This document shows positions 13,401-25,400 of a DNA stretch of 64,000 nucleotides, one piece after another. This DNA is from Marthasterias glacialis. Lineage: Eukaryota; Echinodermata; Asteroidea; Forcipulatida; Asteriidae. The stretch is from contig OU452222.1 of assembly GCA_911728455.2 (NCBI GenBank), forward strand, positions 28,906,430 through 28,970,429, read 5' to 3'. The notes under the pieces were generated by a model, which was not told the DNA's origin, did no database searches, and saw only the letters and a program-made list of their open reading frames with translations. Each line of letters opens with the position of its first letter. Within the stretch, counting starts at the first letter, position 1. The translations under genes and the position numbers were made by a program.

Positions 13401-16400
13401 ATCCTTGCCCCCTGCTCAGAATCCTTGCCCCCTGCTCAGAATCCTTGCCCCCTGCTCAGAATCCTTGCCCCCTGCTCAGAATCCTTTCCCCCTGCTCAGA
13501 ATCCTTGCCCCCTGCTCAGAATCCTTGCCCCCTGCTCAGAATCCTTGCCCCCTGCTCAGAATCCTTTCCCCCTGCTCAGAATCCTTGCCCCCTGCTCAGA
13601 ATCCTTGTCCCCTGCTCAGAATCCTTGCCCCCTGCTCAGAATCCTCGCCCCCTGCTCAGAATCCTTGCCCCCTGCTCAGAATCCTTGCCCCCTGCTCAGA
13701 ATCCTTACCCCCTGCTCAGAATCCTTTCCCCCTGCTCAGAATCCTTGCCCCCTGCTCAGAATCCTTACCCCCTGCTCAGAATCCTTTCCCCCTGCTCAGA
13801 ATCCTTGCCCCCTGCTCAGAATCCTTGCCCCCTGCTCAGAATCCTTACCCCCTGCTCAGAATCCTTGCCCCCTGCTCAGAATCCTTGTCCCCTGCTCAGA
13901 ATCCTTACCCCCCGCTCAGAATCCTTGCCCCCTGCTCAGAATCCTTGCCCCCTGCTCAGAATCCTTGCCCCCTGCTCAGAATCCTTGCCCCCTGCTCAGA
14001 ATCCTTGCCCCTGCTCAGAACCCTTGTCCCACCACTCAGAACCCTCCCCCCTCTCTCAATGAGATCAAAAAAATGCACAAATGAATGGTTTTATATATTA
14101 AATAGTCCCCAAATTATGTCTCTTTCCCCGCTTGCACCCCCCTCCCCAAATGAAAATGTCTGGTTAGGCCACTAGCCGTACATGCCTCAAAACATTGAGT
14201 CATTATTGAACAAGTTCTCCTAAAGAATAAGTGCAATGGTACTTAAGTGGCAAGTATAATTCAATAAAAATAAGGTTGTTTCAAAATGCAAAAGACATAA
14301 AGCTTTTCATGGTGGTAGTAAAAGTATAGTACAGTTTCCAGTATCACCATGTGATAATCCCTCTTGTGCCAACACACACACACACAAGTGTGTAATGTCC
14401 TCCAATCATGGACCCTCTTTTGTTCAACCCTTTGTCCTGACAACCGTGGACCCTATTGTTTTCCTTTGTAATAGCAATCGTGGATCTATTGTCCCTTTTG
14501 TTATAAGTCCTCGGTTTGAATGTCACTACAAGTACACACACACACACGTTTGTCAACCCTGTAAATTGACGATTTCTCTTGTTCACCCACTGTTTGGACT
14601 TAGTTTTTTTCGACCACGTCCCCATTGGTTTTGTACACGCTCTATCAAAACACCTGGATCCCATTTATTAAAGTTCTTGGTTTCAACGGGGAGACACCCA
14701 AAATAAACCATGTTTAATTGAAATGTCTGGTACCCTACCTTCATCATGATACAAGGGTTCAGTGTATTCTGCTTTGGTAGTCAACTCCAACTGACTCTTC
14801 TTGATGCGAGCCGTTCTGAAAACGTAAACAAAATTAGATTGTGCAATCCATTTCAAAATGATACCGGTTTAACCTTAGTTGTTTATTTTAAAAAGAAATT
14901 TTACTAAGCAGTTGTTGAAAAATAAATTCTCATTTTGAAGAAACATCAGCATTTTTTTATTGTGTTCTAAAGCCTTGAGATTCTCTGAAGAACAAAATTT
15001 ATCATATTATTTATGTTTTACCCATACACTGATGTGTTTAAGCACTGTATACTCCCGAGATCTGTAAAAAAAAAATCCACAGGCATTTTACTCGGGTGGG
15101 ATTCGAACCCACGACCTTTGCCATTCTAGAGCAGATGTCTTACCAACTAGACCACCGAGGCTGCCCAGTAGCCAGAGAGGCTATTTGAATCCTTTTGAGC
15201 AGCGGGTACTTCAACGACTTCCAATAGATGTTAAATTTGCATCGGTGCATGGGTAAAACATAAATAATATTCTTTATCATGTTATTCTTCATGCAAATTT
15301 AACACCTATTGAAAATTTGTCATATTTTAATACCACACTCATTCCATGAGAATTCGCATGGCTTTGCACAGTGTACTACATGGGGCAAAGTTGTCCGAAT
15401 TTTCAAAAGAGATGACGGGCTGAGGCTTGTTTCTAAGATACTCACTTCTTCTTGATTCCTTCCAAGATCCTCCTCTCTTCCAGACGTTTGTTGCGCACTC
15501 TGGTAGCCAGCAACTCATTGATCAGCTCAGCACCCCTGCAACCAATCAAAAAATACATCAATCATTGTTGGCAAAATTAATCAATAACTATCAGCAAATT
15601 AGTCAATAAATAAATCTGGAGAGTTGGAAGCCTGTCTGGGCATAGATTAAGTCACCATTGTAGGTTAAATATTTCAGAGGATTTACAGACTAACATTTTT
15701 ACATTCAAATCAAGTAAGAGATTGGGAAGCGAACGCAGGTAGTTTTTTTTTATCCTTTGTCAACGTTCGGACGCCTCAACTTCTTCGCAGAACTTCCTTC
15801 AGGGATGATTTGTGACTAGAAACTCTTGAAAAATGGAAGTTCTGAGACTTACTTTGAGGCAAGACTCTTCTCTTCTTCCAGTGAGATGACAACATACTGG
15901 AAGTAGTTACTGGTGAAGATGCGTTTCTGTCCGAGGAGGAAGATGAAGACTGCCACGTCCCAGGTCAAACCTGCCTCGTCAAGAGGGAGTGTGCAATTCT
16001 CATGCTTCAAGGTACCTGTGTTTATAACAGTATGACAAAGTCTTCTGGTCAGGTCTAAATGTCATATAGCTGCTTATGAAGCACAGAGAGTAGCCAAGCA
16101 CAACAGAATTATGCTTACCAAAATAAGCTTACAAGTACCAAGTCCCATAATATACCATCAAAATATTGTAGCCTACTGGTTTCTGCTTAACAGAAAACAA
16201 TTGTCATGCAATATTGTTTTGCTTAAGCAGCTCTATGAAATTGGGCCCAGGGCCAAAATATTCAAACTTTAATTTTCAGATGATTTTCGAGGGGATAGTA
16301 ATCAAGACACTGTTAGAAAGTGCCTTTTGAGACAATGCATCGCCGGCCATGTCACACAGGGAAATGTTTCCAGTCAACTTGGAGGCAACCAACTGCACTG

Positions 16401-19400
16401 CATGCACAAGGAACTCTTCCGGCAGCAGAAGAGACATTCTTCTGGCTGTAACTTACTATCCCCTAGAAAATTATGAAAAAAGAAAACCCTGATACGTGAG
16501 TGAATTTTCTTATTGGAGATTGCCTGGAACTGGTTGCCTGTAAATTGCCTCGTGTGACATGGTCGTTTAAGTGTGATATGGTCATATGAAATTAATGATT
16601 TAAAAAAAAAAAAAATTCCTTCACATTTTCATCACAAGTTTTTGTTTTTGGATTTTACCTCTGTAGGTCTGCTTCCAACCTTAGTCCTTTTCACACTTAC
16701 AGAGCCAATTCCCAGGATATAAAGCCCTGGGAAATCCCTGGGCAAGTATAACCACACAGTCACACCATATTTGATTCACAGTTAATGCAATTTTTCATGG
16801 AAACAATATGAACACTCAGTATGCTAACCCTGGGGTTGGTAGATGTTTCCTGGGAATGGCTACTTCCTGAGGGGTTGGCCAGGGTTGGCAACTCACGTGT
16901 GAAAAGACCAACCAAATTTTCCCCGGATTTTCCCAAGAAATTTTGTCCAGTATGAATGAAATATTTACTGACTCACTTGGATCAAAGGAATTCTGAAGAC
17001 ACACGACACCCAGGAGCTGTATCAGCCAACAGGAACCATTATTAAGGATCTCCTGGATGTAGACACAAGACATAATCTGGAGCCCAATCTTAAGGAAGAT
17101 GACCAAGAGATTGTAGAAGAGAAGTCGATTCCACCTGGCCGATGACGACAAAAATGGAACATCTTTCAATTTTAATCAAATGTTACAGTTCAAATCCATT
17201 TACTTAAACGGGCTGTTTAGGGTTCGATTGATAATCCATAATTTGCAGGCTGGAAGAATCGTTAAAAGAAATGTTGTTGTTTTTCAATTTCAACAAATTT
17301 GTTAGTGGACTCAGCAGAGTCTTTCTCAAAGGCAACCTAAATGACAACTTAGCACACACATACAAGTATACTGGAGTAATAGAAAAGAAGAGAGGCAGGA
17401 TGCAGTCAAAAGATGCTGTTCAATTTCCTGAGTCAGGCAGGTTCTCTTGGTTTTTTTTTAAGAATAGCCCTCCTACTGTCTGACCATTCAACATCATCCA
17501 CTGTAGTTTTGAATGGTGCATAAACTATGCCAGCCTGTAATATGATATCATGTAGTGACTGCATACACACAGTACACAGTCAACCCTCCTACTGTCAGAC
17601 CATTCAATATCATCCACTGTGGTTTTGAATTACAGGTAAACTATGCCAGCCAGCAATTTGACATCAGGGGGTGAATGCATAGAACACACATGCACATAGG
17701 TTTTTCTGTGCACAGTCGCATCACCATACACAACCAGTGCAGTTTAATGCTTTCAAATGGTTGGTCAACTTGCTGGAAAATGTAACCAAGAATAGGAGAC
17801 ATAATGCCAATGTTTTTATGTAAAAAAAATGTATTTCTAGTTGTCTGGAGCACCCTTTTAGATAATGATTTTGTTGTCTTTTGGGTTATCTTCAGGCTTT
17901 TTTTAATGGTAAAAGTATAATGTCTTCTTGTGTTTTTGTAATGGGCCTAATTTTTGACTACAAGAGGGAGCCCTTTGGGTATATTGGGGGTCAAACTATA
18001 GAAATAGTGTGGTGAACCAGATGCAATTAGACTTCTAATAAAGCAGTTAATATACAACTTTTGAGTTTTTTTTTACTAACAGCTTTACAATGTAATCAGT
18101 TTAAGATATTTGCTTGGAAAATTAATGTTTTTTAAAGTTTTGAAATATTTGTGTACTTTCAAAATGGAATGAGTATTGTGCCCTCTTGCTGTCAAAAATA
18201 CGACCTATTGCCTGAAACATAAAAACTAAAAAATGAAAAACTAAACAAACTTGTTTACCTTTTCAGGACCACTGGTGTAGGTTGAATGAGATATTCCGGT
18301 CCCAGCCAGAGGAAGAAGAAAGAGAAGACGATGTAGATGAGTCCAAAGAGACTGACCCGCGTAGTACCAGCCAGGAACGTCACGGCTAACGTCACCCAGA
18401 ACCAATACTCAAAGACCAGAGTCTGAAGAAAAAAAATAATAAAAAACAGACGGAGAAACATGAACCATCTGGGCTCTTAGCTTCTTAGCACAAAGTATCC
18501 ACTAAGCAAGAAATTTCAAGGAACCAGCCACAAACACCATAAATTACATGGTAGCTTCACTGGTAAGCTGGTCCTGCTCAGCTTATTTTTCCGTGCTTTC
18601 CATTTAGCTGTTTATCAGGTGACAAAGAAGTCATAGTACATTTTAACAGTGTTTCAAGAACTGTATGAAAATCTCTGAATTAAAAAAGTCAAATTTGTTC
18701 AATTGTGTTCCCTGGAACCAGTTAGTATGCAAATAATGAATGTTTATGAGTGCAAGGGTGAGAATGTTTCCATTAAGTTGAAAAATGCAATGTTACATTC
18801 AACGAGGTGAAGCCAAGACAGGTTGAATGAAACATAATCCATCTTTCAATGACTCAGTGAAAATGTTATCTCCAATGCAAGAATGCAAAGCATTCATTAT
18901 TTGTTTTACATAACACCTGAGTAGATCAGGTACTGTTGTGCATAATGCACAATGTGGTCTGGTATGCATTAGTAAAAAAAGGGTGGGTGGTAAATGCAAG
19001 GTCAATAGTACCAAAATGCATGACATAGGCCATGTAATGGTTAGATTAAGGAAAGCTGCATGACATAAAAATCTTAAATTAAATAAAGATCTACTTGCGT
19101 GTTACAGATATAGTGTTAATTTGTTTTGTATTCCTGTTATCCCTTACACAATAACATGCAAAACTTTTTTGCAACACACAGCGGCGGGCTTATAAACTGG
19201 CATTTGAGTTTCTGTGCATGTTGGCCGTGGAAATGTCAACAGGCCACATGTGGTGAGACACTGTAGCAAATTGCCTGTACATAGGCAACTGTTTCACAGA
19301 GTCCATGGGTCATGGTTTGGTGGCCCCGAGCAAAAGGCACTGCAAACAGTTAATGGATCAACTCTTTGCATGGATTTGTGCCTAATATCTTTATTGAAGA

Positions 19401-22400
19401 CCTGTTCCTTTCACATATCACACAAGATTTTGTACAGACGGAGGCCTTTCATCTCTCTCCAGGATGCTGTCTATGAAAACGGGCGTGGGTCAATGATTGG
19501 CCATTATCAACGTTCTGATTGTGCTTAAGAAACACAGCCGTAAAAAAAGTATGAGCCAATACAATCTGTAAATGTCTACGAGAAAATATCTTTAGATGTG
19601 TGTCCACAATAAGTTCCATTGGTGAAACAATTTATTAATGGCTAAAATAAAAAGTTACTCTTTGACTGAAAAAAGGAACGAGAAAATGATTTTTAATCCC
19701 TAAGCGAACTGGTGAAAAAGGTCACTCTTTTCCAAAAGTTAATTTGCACAGTCTGCACCAACATTCAAAATCTCTGTAAGTTGCTTTTGTCTGAATCTTT
19801 GACATACCTTTGATGTGTCCAGATAGGACCTGAAATGAAGAGAAAGCAAGAGTGAAACAAGTTAGGATTCGAAACTTTACGCGACGGGAAAAAAATGTAA
19901 AGAACTCAGACCTCACTGAGTATTTACCCAATTCACTTGACGTCATCACTCACGATGAATCTCGGTTGTACCATCTTGGGAATCAGATTTTCTGTTTAAA
20001 TGTGCAATGTGCATTTAAGGCAACGAGCCCATGATGAGACACCCATCATATCTTTACACTAAAAGTGGAATCCTAAAATGGCAGTAGTAACAAGTGATGT
20101 CAGTACAAGGAGTTTATAGAGTGCATATCGCATATCGGAGTAAGGGTTTAAACAAAATAATATTCGTTATCCCTGATGTACTTAATACATTTATTAAATT
20201 GATGTGGTACCCGCTGCTGATTAGAGGATTCAAGCTGGCCTCTCATCACCAGGACCGCTTGGTGGTCAAGCAGTTAACTTCTGACTGGCAGGCCCGCCCC
20301 CCTACCCAGCCCCCACCCACCCACGAAGATATTGACAAAATAGGGAGACCACCAACATAGGGCTGCTAGAGAGCTCAGTTGGTAGAGCACTGTCACGTAA
20401 ACCTGGAATTACAGGTTCAAACCCCACTCTAGTCAATTTTGATTTCTTCAGACAAAAATCTATTTTCTGATAGTCTGATGAAAAGAAGGTGGATAAAAAT
20501 GCTTTATACTATTATTTAATAATAAATGAAAATGAGTTCAATGTTCCCGAAACACGTTATCAAACATATTAATTTAGTGGCTTCTTGTTTCCATGAAAAA
20601 CACAACTCACTTTTTGAAGGTGAAATTTGGCACCGGGTTCTCGGCGATGTTCTCCACATCCACAGTTGATTCATAGTTATCACCGCCTCCATATGCAGTG
20701 CCTCGATTCCTCTCAATACGGAATACCTGAAGCTGCAGGCACACAAACAACAACTGCAAAAAGTCCGCTGTGGACAGAAAAAGAACCCAATTAAATTTCA
20801 TAAGAAGAAGAAGAAGCTCTCATATAACACATAACATAACTAGGGGGAAATCTCAACTTCTCTGTAATTGTCGATTTTTTCCCTCAAGGTAAGCAAAGCC
20901 ATGAAATTGGGCCCAGGCTGCATTTGTAACCGAGTCCAAGTACAACTACTCCATCTTTGACAGTTTTCAAAAGTGTGAACTCACCGACAATGAAATGTCC
21001 CTCCGGTGAAAACTCCTTGTCGTAGTCTGGGAGGTACAGCCACGTGATCAAGCCGGTTCTGTTCTTAAGTGGTTCTGTCCATGGGTAATCTGTGAAGGAG
21101 TAATAGTCACATTATTCTGTTTTGACCTTAATTTGTTTGATATCTTCATAAAAAAATTTTGTCAATGTTTTTTTATGTTGAATGTACTCTTTTTAATTGT
21201 ACTATTGTTGCAATTTGGCCCTGTGTCTGCCTAAGGCAATATTTTTTAAATAAACCGTTCAATAAATAATAAATCATCCCCACATGACATGGAAACCACT
21301 CAGCGATGGTGCTTTTTATTCACATTTGATCAAAAGGCAAAACTTTATCCAAAAAGCAGAAAAGTATCAAGTTATTTGCTACTCTCGTCTCATTTGTACA
21401 ACCTGTCAATTTGGTAAAAAAATAAGTATTGTAAAGAGTGAACAAATCTTAAAACCATACCAATGTTTACGAATTTCTAGCCGAAATTGCTTGATTTGGA
21501 CGCGCCCTTATTCTTAAAAATTCATTCTTGGAAACTATTCTACAGGAATGTACGTACTTTTTCAGAAGTTAATGATGTTCTATCCTTTTAGGATAACCTC
21601 AAGAAAGTTTTACTTACCAATACAGAACAAGGGAGGGAGTCCTAGAGCCAAGGCATATGTCAGTGGGAGGAGTAGGAGGAGGATGATGGTGTAGAACGGC
21701 CAGAAGTAGGAGATTGTCTTTCTCTTGAGGAATATCATACACAACATCAGTACCATGTAGATGACTGATAGGACGTCTAGACGAACAGCAGAGACGATCA
21801 CAGTGGTAATGAAACACATCTGAGGATAGGGCAATCAAAGGTCAAATAACGGTCAATCAAAGATCAATCAAAAATCAATCAATTGACATTCAAATGTCAA
21901 TTGATTGTCAGACAAAGCTAAATAAAAGGTCCTTCACTGGTCAAACAAAGGTCCTTCACTGGTCAAACAAAGGTCATTCAATGGTCAAACAAAGGTCAAT
22001 CAAAACCCAACAATGGACAATCACAGACCAATCGTTATTAACAGTCGGTCATTGGCAAAGAATAGGACAACATTATTGTTTAATTTCATAGACAAATGAA
22101 AATAAATCTAAGTTCACAAAAGTATTTATGTTTTAGTATAACATCACACTAAGTTTTCCGTTGAAAAAAAAAACCCAAAACACAAAAAATTTTGGTGAGG
22201 CCAAGGCTTAAAAAAAAAGGTTGAGTATGAGTCATTAACCACAGAGATTGAGAGTCTGTAACCAAACTTCTCCTCAAAATTGATTTTGTCAAACAGTATT
22301 TAAAAGATTTAAAAAAAAATTAAAAATAAATAAATAAATAAAAATAAAAAATAAAAAATAAGCACAAAAATAATTTATTTATTTTAAAGGTAATTTTCAA

Positions 22401-25400
22401 GCAAATAAAAGCTTTTTTTTCTACCTCAAGTCCAAACTTGTAGAAGCAATAGTTGGCCAGGAATTTCAGGCAGTTGGCCAGGCCATTATCGGCCTGTTCT
22501 CGTTTGACATCTTCAAAGATAACGCTCTGTTTGGGCTTGTCAAGGTTGTTAATGTTACGATGATGTTCCATACGAAGCTGAGCAATGTACCACAACACCA
22601 TCATGAGGAGAATAGCAACATAACCCTGATGGGAAAACATCAAAGAATATCGAATAATAATTGCTGTTGAATTCTAAGAAAGTCCAAAGCTTCATACATA
22701 TTCCTGTAAGGAGAAAATAAGCTGGGAACCAGCCAAAAACAGTTAAAATAACATGCTCGTTTGGCTGGTAACCTTTCTTAGCAATACTGTTTTGTGCTTA
22801 GCTAGAGTTAAGTGACCACTCTATCCACTCCCCCACCACTTCAACAGTCTCCTGACAACGTCTTCAGTATGCCAGCTAAACTCGAACAAATCAACCAGGC
22901 ATTTTCGAGAGCAACCACTTCCTCCATAAGACTTCATTACATGGTGTACCCGTTAAAATAATGTAATTAGGGACAGTAATAAATGTTCAAAAGGGTACAA
23001 AGACTGTTTACTGGTAAGTTGTGAACTGTTTTTTTTTAATGTTGATATATCTACAATACTAGAATCAACAGAGAAACACATACCTGTACAAATTAGGGGG
23101 AAAAACAATGAATAATCTATCAGGCAATCGGATTGATTATGCTAGTTGGATTTTTCCCCCTTTTTTTTGTTTTTTTGGGGGGTGGGGGTGGGGATTGGGA
23201 TGGGGCTATTAACATTTTGTAAATGCACATTGATATTGACACACAGAAACTAATGTTGATAAGTACTGCTGGGGGGAGAGGGAGGGATTTGAAAAGTAAT
23301 ACTCTCTGTACAATCTTAAAAATGTTGAAAACTTGTTGTAATGTTGAAATCTTAAAAACGTTGGGCGGCCCCTTAGCTACATTTATCATGCAAAGAAAAT
23401 ATCTCTAGAATTAACATTAATTGAAGAAATATTATCATGCTTTTAGCGGTAGTCCTGCCCCACCCCCTCCTCCCTCCCCTGAAGTTAATGAAAGAGAAAA
23501 GGTTGTTCATTACTTACGATGACATAAGCGGCAAAGTTGCTGACCTGATCCAGTCCAACCCACTCTACTGAACTGAAACTTTTAGGAAACACTGGATCAT
23601 CCTGGAAGATGAGCAGAGAATAAAAACAAAGGTTGGACATTTTTGTCAATCATGATACACCCATCTTGGTTGGGTTCCCTGACTGCTAGTACAATCATAA
23701 TGCCACTACTCAATGCATCAAAGCCTCTGTCCTGAACAACCACTTGGCGATGTTGTCTGATCATTTCCCTTGCCTTACAACACATTTCGATCAAAAACAA
23801 GATCCACTGCTAAAAAAATTCAAACTTTTAGTTATTATTATGATATAGTTTTACTTTCAAATATTTTATATACATTTATAACAATTTTGTGCATTCTTGC
23901 ATTAGTTCTTTTGTGTATTTTTTGAGTTTATCTTCATTGGAGCAAGACACTTAACCATTATTACTTCGTCCTTTGGATGGGTTGTGAAGCTGTAGGTCCT
24001 GTGTGCTCTGTAATGCATATAAAAGAACCCAGTACACTTGTCGTTAAGAGGAGGGGTTTACCCCAGGTGTTTTCTGGTATGGTTGGCTGCAGGTTGCCCC
24101 ACAGCACCTTGTAAACCATTACATGGTGCTATGTAAATATATATGGGTCTTACATTTCGAACACAGCTCCGCATACCTTGTAGAAAAAATAAGGAGCGCA
24201 TTGAGATGCCCTCGGGTGAGATAAATCGCTATATAAGCCCTGCGTATTTATTAGTATATTATTATTATCACTGATTTCTCAAACAGTTTAAAAAGGCACT
24301 TTCTTCATTGCCTTACCGAGCAGTTGGCTGACAGTTCGTCAGTAGGTATGAGGTCAAGCTGAAACACCATCTTACTGAAGAGGACTACAGACACCCACAG
24401 AGCTGAGATGAGGAACATGAGCCGGGTAAACCAAGGCAATGGTAAGATCAAGAAGATGAGAAGTACCAAGACGGCATTGACTGCTGTTATCTGTAGGCAC
24501 AAATATGACATTTTATTGGTTAAGGTAAGGGCTTGAACGAAAACTCTCATACTAAATTGGCTGTTGGATTAATGTTGTGTTCTTGATCTTGATACTTTTT
24601 TCCACACAAATCGCCCCAGATGCGACTGTAGACGTGTAGTCACACATGCATCGCTAGATGTTGCACGTTTCCAACATGATCTTAAATGTTGAAACATTTG
24701 AAGCCATTTTAAATTCAGGTAAAAATGCATTCCAATGGGGAATTGTGTGGGATTTTGAAATTTAATTCATGAGCTGAGCGAGTGGAGGGTTTCGATCGAT
24801 CAACTTTCAGATGACAGATGTTATTTGGAATGAGACCATTAACTTCTATGTAGATAGTTCCTATGAATTTGGCGGCAACTAACTCCAGTGCATTCAAAAT
24901 GACACTCTGATTCCAAAACAATTTTGTTTTTTAACAGTTCCTCCACTTCCCCAAGAAAATTATGTGAACATTGGAAAGTAAACATTCTTTCTTCTTGGAG
25001 ATTGCCTGGAACTGGTTTGGTTGTCTGTAAATGTGTGGCATAGCCCTGAAGGACTGATCCACAAATACAGCCCAAAAGGCTTCCTTGAAACAAAAGACAA
25101 AAGGCTTACTTGAAACAAAAGGGATGAAAGAGGGAGTGCTGGAGTAAACACAGATATTTTTTGTTACCTCCCTAGTGACGACCAAGATGATGGTGAAGAT
25201 AACAATCTTGCTCATGTGGATCTCTAAGCATCTCCAGATAATGGACGCCACTCTGCGATAGTGAGTTCGACAGATGATGGCTAGGTACCTGACATACAAC
25301 TTCAATCTGGAATGACTCTTGGTTTCTGTGGGATGTAAACGTATGTAATTGTGAAAGCATAATTGATTTAATAGTATTTTGTTTTTTCAAGCTGTTGACC

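Noticed and set aside
12566..14175. Three overlapping ~497-residue open frames on the plus strand
   Set aside because: They are the same 20-bp minisatellite read in three frames, with no splice, start-context or family support.
20364..20440. Functional tRNA gene
   Set aside because: A and B boxes are present, but I could not form acceptor or anticodon stems; a related copy at 41,650 points to a SINE.
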